Source: Lucifugimonas sp038150225 (lineage in GTDB: Bacteria; Chloroflexota; Dehalococcoidia; Lucifugimonadales; Lucifugimonadaceae). Taken from it: a DNA stretch of 57,967 nt. Below the pieces are notes generated by a model. It saw only the letters and a list, made by a program, of their open reading frames with translations, made no database searches and was not told the DNA's origin. Where the stretch lies: contig JAYQWG010000009.1 of the NCBI GenBank assembly GCA_038150225.1, positions 1 to 57,967 on the forward strand, given 5' to 3'. Position numbers and translations under genes: made by a program. Shown in pieces: positions 17,060 to 24,886 of the stretch (position 1 is the first letter of the stretch; each line of letters opens with the position of its first letter).

Positions 17060-17485
17060 TTGGCTAAGAAAGTCATGGCCATGATCAAATTGCAGTTGCC
17101 AGCAGGTGGTGCCACTCCGGCTCCTCCGGTAGGTCCTGCACTGGGTCAGCATGGTGTGAACATCATGCAGTTCGTAAAGGAATACAACGAGCGTTCTGCA
17201 CACCTCTCCGGAAACATTGTTCCGGTTGAGTTGACTGTTTACGCCGACCGATCATTCACGCTGGAACTGAAGACCCCTCCAGCTTCCGACATGATCAAGA
17301 AGGCAGCTGGTATTGCCAGCGGTGCTGGAATGGTTGGTAGCGAGACTGCTGGAAAGCTTTCGAAGGACAAGCTTCGAGAAATCGCAGAAGTGAAGCTGCC
17401 TGACCTGAATACCAGCGATGTTGAAATGGCGATGAACATCATCGCCGGTAGCGCCCGAAGCATGGGCGTTGAGATTGTCGACTAA
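17060..17485 (+). CDS. rplK: 50S ribosomal protein L11
   Basis: Part of the GTPase-associated centre. Recognised by IKLQLPAGGATPAPPVGPAL, LGQHGVNIMQFVKEYN, and the C-terminal RNA-binding part KTPPASDMIKKAAG...GSARSMGVEIVD. 141 aa. TTG start with GAAGGAACG about 7 nt upstream. First gene of the rplK-rplA pair downstream of nusG. Confidence 0.97.
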   Translation: MAKKVMAMIKLQLPAGGATPAPPVGPALGQHGVNIMQFVKEYNERSAHLSGNIVPVELTVYADRSFTLELKTPPASDMIKKAAGIASGAGMVGSETAGKLSKDKLREIAEVKLPDLNTSDVEMAMNIIAGSARSMGVEIVD

Positions 17486-17570
17486 ATAAGTCGATTAGCG
17501 ATCGGCCCTTGCACTTGAACCCCGCCGTTGAATCAGGGGGAGCCGGGATAACCGATAGGAGAAATAGAAA

Positions 17571-18281
17571 ATGCCAAGACACGGCAAGCGTTACAACGCC
17601 GCATCTGCAGCGGTAGGGTTGGAACTTCATTCACCCGAGAAAGCAGTTGCATTGGCCAAGGAACACTCCACAGCCAAGTTCGATGAAGCTGTTGAGCTTC
17701 ACGTAGCTACAAGCGCAGACCCTCGACACGCCGACCAGCAGATCCGAGAGATCGCTGAACTTCCTCACGGAACCGGCAAGAGTGTTCGAGTATTTGTATT
17801 TGCCGAGGGTGGCGCAGCTCAGGAAGCACAGGCTGCTGGAGCTGACTACGTTTCCGACGAAGATCTGATCAAGCGCATCGAAGGCGGATGGTCAGACTTT
17901 GATGTAGCAATTGCTACTCCTGACCAGATGGGCAAGATCGGACGGCTGGGTCGATACCTCGGTCGAAAAGGTCTTATGCCTAACCCTCGAACGGGCACTG
18001 TTGTTCAGCCTGACAACATCAAGACTGCTATTGAGAGCGCAAAGAAGGGTCGAGCTGAAATTCGACTCGACCGTGGCGCCAACATTCACATCCGAATCGG
18101 TACGACCGGTTTCGATGAGAACCAGATCCTTGAGAACCTTTCGAGTGTCTACTCGACGATCCTTCGAGCCAAGCCTGAAGGCGTGAAAGGTGCTCTCGTA
18201 AAGAGCGCAACGCTGTGCACGACGATGGGTCCTGGTATCAAGCTTGATCAAGGCGATCTGGAGAAGCTGACCCAGAGCTAG
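17571..18281 (+). CDS. rplA: 50S ribosomal protein L1
   Basis: L1-stalk protein and, in many bacteria, translational repressor of its own operon. The signature GRLGRYLGRKGLMPNPRTGT is present at about 125-145. 236 aa. ATG start preceded by GATAGGAGAAATAG. A terminator follows directly, so rplK-rplA is separated from rplJ-rplL. Confidence 0.97.
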   Translation: MPRHGKRYNAASAAVGLELHSPEKAVALAKEHSTAKFDEAVELHVATSADPRHADQQIREIAELPHGTGKSVRVFVFAEGGAAQEAQAAGADYVSDEDLIKRIEGGWSDFDVAIATPDQMGKIGRLGRYLGRKGLMPNPRTGTVVQPDNIKTAIESAKKGRAEIRLDRGANIHIRIGTTGFDENQILENLSSVYSTILRAKPEGVKGALVKSATLCTTMGPGIKLDQGDLEKLTQS

Positions 18282-18306
18282 GTCACTAGGTGACGACTAG
18301 ATTAGA

Positions 18307-18335
18307 AAGCCCTGAGCAGCGTTCAGGGCTTTTTT
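18307..18335 (+). terminator. rho-independent terminator after rplA
   Basis: AAGCCCTGA (18307-18315) / TCAGGGCTT (18323-18331) with loop GCAGCGT and a run of T's. Confidence 0.9.
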
Positions 18336-18394
18336 GTTCTCCTGCAAAAAAGATTGGAAATTTAGTATCGGTTCTAGATAAACTAGAAAGGTAC

Positions 18395-18578
18395 ATTTGA
18401 ATACTGCGACCGCAGACAGTTGGTCCCGAACGGGATAATGCTCAAGGCGCCATCCGAGGTTAGCGACACGAACAAGATTTTCTCTTGCGTGCTTTGCCCC
18501 GGATTGGTCCGGGGTTTTTTATTGCCCCAAGCGATTTCGTTCCTTTCTTCTGTCGACCGGGTGCAGACAGGAGGTTGA
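18395..18578 (+). promoter_or_regulatory. L10 leader (rplJ-rplL autoregulatory leader)
   Basis: The 180 nt before rplJ have the form of a ribosomal protein L10 leader: CTGCGACCGCAGACAG..., a structured middle, then an intrinsic terminator in front of a distant ribosome-binding site (GGAGG at 18570-18574). In this family the L10(L12)4 complex binds the leader RNA and represses its operon. Assignment is from position and layout, not from a covariance search. Confidence 0.65.
18497..18520 (+). terminator. attenuator terminator inside the L10 leader
   Basis: CCCCGGA (18497-18503), loop TTGG, TCCGGGG (18508-18514), then six T's, 58 nt before the rplJ start. Confidence 0.88.
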
Positions 18579-19106
18579 ATGCCAACTGATAAAGGAAGAG
18601 AAGCTGTAGCCGAAATGAAGGACGTTTTTGAGGCGTCCCCGTTGGTTATTACAGCAGAGTACCGAGGAACTGACGTAACCGGCATGACCGGTCTTCGCCA
18701 GGAGCTTCGTTCAAATGGTGCCCGGTTCAAGGTGGTCAAGAACACCTTTGCTCGGATTGCCGCCGACGAGGCAGGTCGCCCAGAACTCAAAGACATCATG
18801 GGTGGTCCAATCGGCTTCATCGTTTCTGACGGTGACCCTGCTGCGGCTGCGAAGGCGCTCGTAAATTACTCCGACGACAATGACCTTCCGGTCAAGATCA
18901 TCGGTGGTGTGCTCGACGCGGAAGTTCTTTCTGCCGATCGAGTAGAAGCACTCGCGAAGCTACCGTCGAAGGACGAGTTGATCGCAAAGATGCTCGGTTC
19001 CATGAACAGCCCGATTACGGGTCTTGTCATGGTCATGTCTGGTCCAGTTCGGGCTCTGGCTACCGTGCTTCAGCGACACGTCGAAAACCAGGGTGAAGCT
19101 GCGTAG
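18579..19106 (+). CDS. rplJ: 50S ribosomal protein L10
   Basis: Base of the L12 stalk. The N-terminal RNA-binding domain contains EAVAEMKDVFEASPLVITAE, YRGTDVTGMTGLRQELR and KVVKNTFARIA; the C-terminal helix (SMNSPITGLVMVMSGPVRAL) carries L12 dimers. 175 aa. Strong GGAGG before the ATG. rplL follows after 158 nt, an unusually long gap that contains an R2 repeat. Confidence 0.96.
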   Translation: MPTDKGREAVAEMKDVFEASPLVITAEYRGTDVTGMTGLRQELRSNGARFKVVKNTFARIAADEAGRPELKDIMGGPIGFIVSDGDPAAAAKALVNYSDDNDLPVKIIGGVLDAEVLSADRVEALAKLPSKDELIAKMLGSMNSPITGLVMVMSGPVRALATVLQRHVENQGEAA

Positions 19107-19111
19107 ATAGA

Positions 19112-19196
19112 TCTCGTTATAGCGCGCTCGTGACGTAGTCACTCAGCTTGAATCTCCCCCTCTAACTCCCCCGATCCGGGGGAGAAAAAACTAAAC
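19112..19196. repeat. R2-family repeat between rplJ and rplL
   Basis: GTGACGTAGTCAC (a perfect 5-bp hairpin) then CTCAGCTT and the hairpin CTCCCCC (19166-19172), loop GATCC, GGGGGAG (19178-19184), followed by an A-run. It lies inside an otherwise conserved two-gene operon. Confidence 0.8.
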
Positions 19197-19264
19197 GGTG
19201 GGGGTTGGCTTGAAAATTATTTGCAAACGAATAGTTCCGGTGATGATCGGAACAGGAGAATGAA

Positions 19265-19651
19265 ATGGCTCTTAGCAAAGAAGAACTGATCGAAGAGATC
19301 AAAGGTATGTCAGTCCTCGACCTCGCAGAGGTTGTAAAGGCACTCGAAGAAGAGTTCGGTGTTAGCGCTGCTGCTCCAGTTGCAGTTGCTGCTGCTCCTG
19401 GTGCTGCTGGTGGCGACGCCGGTGCTGCTGCTGAAGAGAAGGACGCATTCGACGTTGTTCTCAAGGACATCGGTGCTAACAAGATCGCTGTCATTAAGGC
19501 AGTTCGAGAGGTAACTCCTCTTGGTCTTAAGGAAGCAAAGGAACTCGTTGAGGCTGCTCCAAAGCCAGTTCTCGAAGGCGCTTCCAAGGAAGACGCTGAC
19601 GCTGCAAAGGCAAAGCTCGAAGAAGCTGGTGCTGCAGTAGAACTCGCGTAA
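19265..19651 (+). CDS. rplL: 50S ribosomal protein L7/L12
   Basis: Multimeric stalk protein that recruits translation GTPases. N-terminal dimerisation segment, Ala/Gly/Pro-rich hinge (about 37-58), C-terminal domain with FDVVLKDIGANKIAVIKAVR and GLKEAKELVEAAPKPV. 128 aa. ATG with AACAGGAGAATGA upstream. rpoB/rpoC do not follow; a strong terminator ends the block. Confidence 0.97.
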   Translation: MALSKEELIEEIKGMSVLDLAEVVKALEEEFGVSAAAPVAVAAAPGAAGGDAGAAAEEKDAFDVVLKDIGANKIAVIKAVREVTPLGLKEAKELVEAAPKPVLEGASKEDADAAKAKLEEAGAAVELA

Positions 19652-19668
19652 GTGAGTTAGAGATAACT

Positions 19669-19700
19669 AAACGGGGCACTCAACCGAGTGCCCCGTTTTT
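19669..19700 (+). terminator. rho-independent terminator after rplL
   Basis: ACGGGGCACTC (19671-19681) / GAGTGCCCCGT (19686-19696), loop AACC, then T-run. Confidence 0.93.
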
Positions 19701-19734
19701 GTTTAAGGCGTTATTTCGCGATCGCGACCCGTTA

Positions 19735-19813
19735 GTGACCGGGCGGACATGCGTCCTCGGTCGCAGGAAGCGCATTTCTCCTATCCCTGATCCTGTCAAA
19801 TCCGGAAAGGGAA
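19735..19813. repeat. R2-family repeat
   Basis: CCGGGCGGACATGCGTCCTC, then TCTCCTATCCCTGATCCTGT and a decayed purine hairpin arm GGAAAGGGAA. It lies between the rplL terminator and the convergent SDR gene. Confidence 0.7.
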
Positions 19814-19819
19814 CCATTT

Positions 19820-20596
19820 CTAGAACAGGTTGTGCGACTGGCCGCCGTCTACGTTCAGGCATGCGCCTGTGATTAGGTCAGCCTGTTGCGATGCCAGGAA
19901 CGCTACTGAAGCACCAATTGGCTCTGGCCAGCCGAACTTGCCCATTGGCAGGTTACGGTCGATGAATTCAGCGACCTGTTCTGGAGTGTTGCTCTGCTGG
20001 AACCGGTCCCAGCTTCCACCGTCGAACAGGATTGAGCCAGGAGCGATTGAGTTCACGGTCACACCATCTTTGGCGACAGTCATCGCCGTGTGTTTGGAAG
20101 CAGCAATCATTGCAGCCTTGGCTGTCATGTACGGAGCAGTTCCGCCGTACTCACGTCCGTAGATCGAAGAAATGTTGATTACACGCCCCCAACCCCGCTC
20201 CTGCATTCCGGGTACAACGTGCTTCATTAGCGCTACTGCCGACCACAAGTTGGCATCCATCACCATGTGAAAGTCATCGAGAGAAGAAGCGACAAGATCG
20301 GATGTTCCGAGCGAACCGCCTACATTATTAACAAGGATGTCGATCGATCCCAGTTCAGCTTCGACTTTTCCCGCAAGGTCAATTGCACCTTGTTCGGTGC
20401 TGAGGTCTGCAACGAATGCAGCCACTTTGACGCCTGTTGCCCGCAGTTCATCGGCAGTTTGGTTGAGAGTATCTTCACCTCGAGCGCAAATTGCGACGTT
20501 CACGCCCTCATTGGCTAGCGCAAGTGCCGACTGCCTGCCCAAACCCCTGCTTCCACCGGTAATTAGTGCGACTTTGCCTTTTATTCCTAAATCCAT
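19820..20596 (-). CDS. SDR-family NAD(P)-dependent oxidoreductase
   Basis: Classical short-chain dehydrogenase, 258 aa. Cofactor motif TGGSRGLG (residues about 14-21), NNVGG (variant of NNAG), catalytic Ser in NISSIYG and YMTAK (Tyr-x-x-x-Lys), and the C-terminal GACLNVDGGQS typical of FabG-like SDRs. The ICARGED segment after the second strand favours NADP but this is weak. Substrate unknown. Its start is 18 nt from the divergent start of a broken surface-protein gene. Confidence 0.9.
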   Translation of the reverse strand: MDLGIKGKVALITGGSRGLGRQSALALANEGVNVAICARGEDTLNQTADELRATGVKVAAFVADLSTEQGAIDLAGKVEAELGSIDILVNNVGGSLGTSDLVASSLDDFHMVMDANLWSAVALMKHVVPGMQERGWGRVINISSIYGREYGGTAPYMTAKAAMIAASKHTAMTVAKDGVTVNSIAPGSILFDGGSWDRFQQSNTPEQVAEFIDRNLPMGKFGWPEPIGASVAFLASQQADLITGACLNVDGGQSHNLF

Positions 20597-20614
20597 GGCC
20601 GAGAGTAACTTTCT

Positions 20615-21448
20615 GTGATTACTTCAGTTGGAACTGAGACACCAACTGGTCGTGAAATGATCGAAACGGCGCAATTGTATCCGCGCTCGTGTAGAAATTG
20701 GTCACGGAACAGTTCAGACGACAATCCAACCAGTTCTCTTACATTCGACGAGAGCACTGTCAACGATTTCACCGGCACAATCAACAAGCCTGACGGCGTT
20801 GACACTGATTCAGTAAAGACGATCACACCAAAGAACGGTGGAACACTTTCGGTCAACACATCCTCTGGAACTAAGATTGATTTATCAGTTCCAGGTGGTG
20901 CTGTTGGATCAGGTGAAGGTGCTCAGGTTTCTATCAAGTCTGTTGACCCTAACAATCTGCCGAAGCCACCGGCGAAGGCAACCCAGGGTTCGTCTTCTGG
21001 CACGTTCAAGTTCGGTAGCTCGGTGGTTCAGATCACCTGGTACGACCAGAACGGTAATGCGGCAGACACGAAGACTCTAAACCGGTCTGCAAAGGTTTGT
21101 ATGACGGCAACTCAGGCTGACGTCGAAAATGCTTATGGCGGTGTGAACGGTCTCGGAATCTGGCGACACAACGGCACTGAGTGGGTCAAGTTGAACTCAA
21201 CGGTGACCTTCGACAACGATGCTGGTACATGGAAAGTCTGTGCAAACAGCTCGCAGTTCTCACCATTCGCTCTTGGTCTCGAAGTTGAGCCGCCTGCTGA
21301 AGAAGGCGCTGACGCTGGTGCAGGTTTGCCCGCAACCGGTGACTACTAACCAAACGGTCTAATCTTGCTTCTCGCAGCATTCGCTGGTGTAGCAATGGTT
21401 GGTGTTGGAGCAGTAGCAGCTCGCCGAACTCGACGTTCTGAGAGCTAG
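20615..21448 (+). pseudogene. LPxTG-like surface protein fragment with in-frame TAA before its membrane anchor
   Basis: The frame 20615-21349 encodes 244 residues rich in beta-strand/Thr/Ser sequence (segment GGTLSVNTSSG...DLSVPGGAVG, a common pattern in secreted repeats) and ends PAEEGADAGAGLPATGDY, then TAA (21347-21349). In the same frame the next 32 codons read PNGLILLLAAFAGVAMVGVG and then AARRTRRSES before TAG (21446-21448): a membrane helix plus Arg tail, i.e. exactly the rest of an LPxTG sorting/anchor signal. The N terminus has no signal peptide, and only 18 nt separate it from the SDR start. Both ends therefore look damaged. Alternatively the TAA is a base-call error or is read through. 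Confidence 0.6.
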
Positions 21449-21474
21449 CAGCTAGCTTCTAACGAAGTAACTTC

Positions 21475-21507
21475 AAAAGGGGGGGGCCGAAACGGGCTCC
21501 CCTTTTT
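21475..21507 (+). terminator. terminator after the surface protein fragment
   Basis: AAAAGGGG...GCC, loop GAAAC, GGC-T-CCCCTTTTTT. Its presence right after the TAG at 21448, not after the TAA at 21347, supports one original gene ending at 21448. Confidence 0.8.
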
Positions 21508-21527
21508 TGTTGATGTATTTGAGTGAC

Positions 21528-21990
21528 TTGGCCCTTCGACCCATTCGACAAACTCAGGGCAGGCATGCTCAGGGTGTGAAGTTGCTCGATAGATATTCCC
21601 CGCACGTCCCGGCCGTGGAGGAGGGATCTAGTCGCAAAAATCGTCGAGCCACAACTCCCACGGATACCTTTTGTCATTCCGACCAACTCGGAGGAATCAA
21701 TGTTGAATGTTTGCAACGTGATCCCTCGACATTTCGATCAACTCAGCACATGCTTACGCTCGGGATAACAACAGACGTTCGGAACGCGTAAATCCGCCAC
21801 CCTGATGTTCTCAATTGTCATCCTGAACTTGCCTGCCCTGAGTTAGTCGAATGGGATTTAGGATCACGCTGACCCCACATCACCACGCCTAAGGTCCCTC
21901 CAGTAAGGTCGGGAACTGTGGGGCTTAGCTGTGGATGAGTGTGTGTGATCTTGCAGCCAGATCCCTCCGCTCCGGTCGGGATGACGGTAT
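21528..21990. repeat. cluster of R1 repeats (gene-free stretch 21508-22137)
   Basis: At least four R1-type units in both orientations: CCCTTCGACCCATTCGACAA near 21530, ATTCC (21676-21680) / GGAAT (21693-21697), a CATCCTGAACTTGCCTGCCC unit near 21820, GGTCCCTCCAGTAAGGTCGG near 21893, and ATCCC...GGGAT near 21960. Nothing gene-like is seen between them. The last 140 nt before 22138 hold no recognised signal. Confidence 0.65.
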
Positions 21991-22137
21991 TCTGGTGCGG
22001 TCAGTCGATCGGTTTATCGTCACTTGAAGCCGAGTGGTTATTAGTTCGCCTCTCGAACCAACAGTTTACGAATACGTGATGCCAAATTAACGAATGAACT
22101 TCCGTGAACTCCATACCCATCAACGTGCCACTGCTGT

Positions 22138-22921
22138 GTGCTGGGGTTGGCTGCGTTTTTGCTTTACGCGCTGACGATGTCTCGTGGGATTACATGGTTG
22201 AACCATGGGATGGACGGTGGTGACTTTATTTCTGCTGCACGCTTGTGGGGAGTTCCGCACCCGACCGGGTATCCGACTTACACGATTGCTTTACGGATAT
22301 TTGGTGACGTGGTCGCGGTTGGTGATCACGCTTTCAGGACGAATCTGTTCTCGGCAGTTGCAGGTGCGTTGACCGTACCGTTTGTTTTCCTGTCTGCTCG
22401 GCGAGTGCTGGGACTGTTACCGGATAGCGAGGTGGGGTCACTCCAACTTCGATATTAGACGGCTGTGCTTGCTGCGAGTGCCGTGGATGGTTATTGGATT
22501 ATCGGTGTTACTGATCCCGGCGTGGTCGCTCGGGTTCGGATGGTCGGAAACAAATCTTGCAAATGATCCCGAGCCGACGGAGTTTGTCGAGTCGACGATT
22601 GAGCTGGCGAGTGGTGGCCTAGTGCTGGCCGAAGAGCCTAAGTTATTTCCGCTGGTGTATGAATCTATCGTAGGATCGCCGGACGATGACGTGATGGTTG
22701 TGGGACCGGTGATGTTGGAGTTCGACTGGTACTGGGATCAGCTCGCTGCGGCGTACCCGGACCGGGTGCCTGGGCAGCGGCCCGATGGGTATTCGACACG
22801 GCTTCAGGCGATAGTGGGTCACAATCTGGGATTGGTGCCAATTTTCTCGACGGACAACGACCGTTCTCATTACGACTCGTTCGGTTTGGTAGAGGACGGT
22901 GAGCTTTTTAGAGTGGAATAA
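22138..22921 (+). pseudogene. DUF2723 membrane protein, internally deleted
   Basis: The first part (22138-22458, one frame) reads as the N terminus of a DUF2723 glycosyltransferase-like membrane protein: LYALTMSRGITWLNHGMDGG, DFISAARLWGVPHPTGYPTY, then a second membrane segment. The last part (about 22475-22921) lies in another frame and reads as a membrane helix (VIGLSVLLIPAWSLGFGW) followed by a soluble tail ending FGLVEDGELFRVE. Such proteins usually have several hundred residues with many membrane helices; here the centre is gone and the frame shifts at about 22440-22475. Read as an internal deletion, or less likely a collapsed assembly. Confidence 0.65.
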
Positions 22922-23021
22922 CGGGGTTTGACAGTTCGCGGTAAAATTAACGTTTGCGGGTGCTTGAAGTCGACACACAAAGTAAAGCACCTGAGAACTG
23001 CCCAGGGAGATTGCTTCTTAT

Positions 23022-23255
23022 ATGAGTCCAGCCGCCAAGAAGAAGGCCACCACCACTGAAGAGACCACCGCCAAGAAGGACGATGGTTGCAAGCACCACT
23101 GGGTGATCGAGCCACCGAACGGCGCCGTGAGCATGGGCAAGTGCAAGTCGTGCGGTGAGGAGCAGGAGTTCCGTAACTCCTTCGAGTACTCATCGTGGTA
23201 CGGCAACAAGACCCCTGAGGACAAGAAGAAAGCCGCAGCTGCTAAGAAGAAGTAA
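23022..23255 (+). CDS. small lysine-rich protein with a Cys/His cluster
   Basis: 77 aa. A Lys/Ala/Thr-rich N-terminal tail, a core with CKHHWVIEPPNGAVSMGKC followed by KSCGEEQEFRNSFE, and a Lys/Ala-rich C-terminal tail ending KKAAAAKKK. The C-x-H-H ... C-x-x-C arrangement could bind one zinc, and the basic tails suggest contact with nucleic acid; both are inferences. No family name is claimed. It is a complete gene (ATG to TAA) with its own upstream space, adjacent to no functional partner. Confidence 0.75.
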   Translation: MSPAAKKKATTTEETTAKKDDGCKHHWVIEPPNGAVSMGKCKSCGEEQEFRNSFEYSSWYGNKTPEDKKKAAAAKKK

Positions 23256-23276
23256 TTGGGTTAGTTAGCTCCGGGC

Positions 23277-23398
23277 GGGCATTCGTTATTACGCGATCGT
23301 GACATAGTCACTCAGCTTTGATTCTCCTATCCCTAACCCTTTCCAGTCCGGAAAGGGGAGACTGCGACGCGTGACCCAAGGACGCATGTCCGCCCGGT
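23277..23398. repeat. full-length R2 repeat with terminal inverted arms
   Basis: The most complete copy. Outer arms CCGGGCGGGCATTCGT and (reverse strand) CCGGGCGGACATGCGT match at 14 of 16 positions; inside are GTGACATAGTCAC and the hairpin CCCTTTCC (23337-23344), loop AGTCC, GGAAAGGG (23350-23357). No coding capacity; MITE- or REP-like. Confidence 0.8.
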
Positions 23399-23463
23399 CA
23401 CAAACACACGATTGACACGTTGGTGTCTTGCCGACTAATCTTTTTGTCCCAATCGAATATGCG

Positions 23464-23672
23464 TGGTTCCTCGGTTTGTCCTGATTGTTCGGGACGCCAA
23501 TAGGGAAAGCGGTGAGAATCCGCTGCGGTAGCGCCACTGTAACCGGGAAGATAACCCCACACATGCCACTGTCTTAGACGGGAAGGCGTGGAGTTGTTGC
23601 CAGCGTGAGAACGTTGATATTCCGGAAGCCAGGAGACCTGCCGGGGAACGTCTTGAGTGACTACTCCCCGCC
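23464..23672 (+). promoter_or_regulatory. cobalamin riboswitch
   Basis: Contains the conserved aptamer elements in order: AATAGGGAAAGCGGTGAGAA, TCCGCTGCGGTAGCGCCACT followed by GTAACCGGGAAG, GGGAAGGCGTGGAG, and the B12 box GAAGCCAGGAGACCTGCC (23635-23652). It sits directly ahead of the btuC-like, btuF-like and btuD-like genes, which it should switch off when adenosyl- or other cobalamins are plentiful. Confidence 0.93.
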
Positions 23673-23723
23673 TAGGGTGTGTCTCAAAAGTGGTTCCCTA
23701 ACACTGAGCCATTCATGAAACCC

Positions 23724-23750
23724 CAGAAGAAGTAGTCGGGGTTTTATTTT
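23724..23750 (+). terminator. expression platform of the cobalamin riboswitch
   Basis: CCCC...GGGG hairpin arms (ACCCCAGAAG / AGTCGGGGTTTT) followed by T-rich sequence. AGTAGTC in this arm is also complementary to GACTACT just after the B12 box, giving a plausible alternative (antiterminator) pairing. Confidence 0.6.
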
Positions 23751-24848
23751 TTGCACGGGCAAATCACAACTGAAGCGATTGCTGAGGAGGTTTTCGAGCG
23801 ACCGAATGTTGGGCGTTCGATTATTTCCAGGCTTGCGATAGGGACTGCTTTATTGCTGGTCCTGACGCTGCTTACGGCAATCGTCTCAGCTTCGGTGGGT
23901 CCGTTCAGTATTCCATTCCCGCACACTGTTTCCACGCTATTCGATCTGGTCGGTATTGGCAGCACAGTTGCCGAACCCACCGAACAGGCAATCATCGAGA
24001 ACATCCGGCTTCCGCGCATCTTCCTGGCATTCACTGTTGGGGCGGCGCTTGGGGTTGCAGGTGGAATCATGCAGGGCCTGTTCAGGAACTCCATGGCAGA
24101 CCCTGGAATCATCGGGGTATCGAGTGGAGGAGCGACCGGTGCAGTCATTGCGATCGCATCAGGCCTGGCAGCTACTTCAACCTTGTTCATCCCGTTATTC
24201 GCCTTTCTCGGCGCAATGGGAGCAATGCTCGTTGTGTTTGCTATAGCAACTGTCGGTGGACGGTTCTCCATGGCGACATTATTGCTCGGCGGAATCGCCG
24301 TTAGCTCGTTCCTCGGGGCAGTAACTTCGGCGACGATCATCCTGACTGATGACCTTACGGTTCAACGCCAGATCATTTTCTGGATTGCCGGCGGGGTTGA
24401 TGCGGCACGATGGGAGTCGGTCCGAAATGCCGCACCAATAGTCATTGCAGGCAGTGTCATAGCGATGTTCATCGCTCGCGACCTGAACCTGCTTCTCGTC
24501 AGCGAAGACGAAGCCCGATCACTTGGTGTTCGGGTCACGTTGGTGCGAAACCTGCTGCTCGTTTGTGCCTCGATGATTACCGGAGCTGCCGTTGCGTTCT
24601 CGGGAATCATCGCCTTCGTGGGACTTGTAGTTCCGCATGTCATGCGCCTGGTTGTTGGAGCTGACCACCGTGTCCTGCTCCCGCTTAGCGCGCTGGCAGG
24701 TGGATTGTTCTTGCTTGTTGCTGATACCGCTGCACGAATCATCCTGTCGCCGGCTGAACTCCGGGTCGGGATCATCACCGCCATGTTTGGCGCACCGTTT
24801 TTTGTGTACCTGCTCGTGAAAAACAGATCGCGAGCATCACTGTTATGA
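23751..24848 (+). CDS. btuC: cobalamin ABC importer permease (FecCD/BtuC family)
   Basis: Polytopic permease of the iron-siderophore/B12 importer family, 365 aa with about ten membrane helices. Signature segments: FLAFTVGAALGVAGGIMQGL, NSMADPGIIGVSSGG, LLGGIAVSS, and the cytoplasmic coupling region SEDEARSLGV followed by AFSGIIAFVGLVVPHVMRL. The only in-frame start is TTG 23751, which sits in the riboswitch T-run without a clear ribosome-binding site; the N-terminal 25 residues are poorly conserved. Riboswitch control marks it as the B12 system rather than an iron one. The next gene overlaps or follows closely. Confidence 0.88.
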   Translation: MHGQITTEAIAEEVFERPNVGRSIISRLAIGTALLLVLTLLTAIVSASVGPFSIPFPHTVSTLFDLVGIGSTVAEPTEQAIIENIRLPRIFLAFTVGAALGVAGGIMQGLFRNSMADPGIIGVSSGGATGAVIAIASGLAATSTLFIPLFAFLGAMGAMLVVFAIATVGGRFSMATLLLGGIAVSSFLGAVTSATIILTDDLTVQRQIIFWIAGGVDAARWESVRNAAPIVIAGSVIAMFIARDLNLLLVSEDEARSLGVRVTLVRNLLLVCASMITGAAVAFSGIIAFVGLVVPHVMRLVVGADHRVLLPLSALAGGLFLLVADTAARIILSPAELRVGIITAMFGAPFFVYLLVKNRSRASLL

Positions 24849-24886
24849 GGTCTGTGCAATTTTTCGGAGACCAAGAAGGAATGGGA

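Noticed and set aside
19652..19819. rpoB downstream of rplL
   Set aside because: A strong terminator and a repeat follow, and the next gene is a convergent SDR oxidoreductase.
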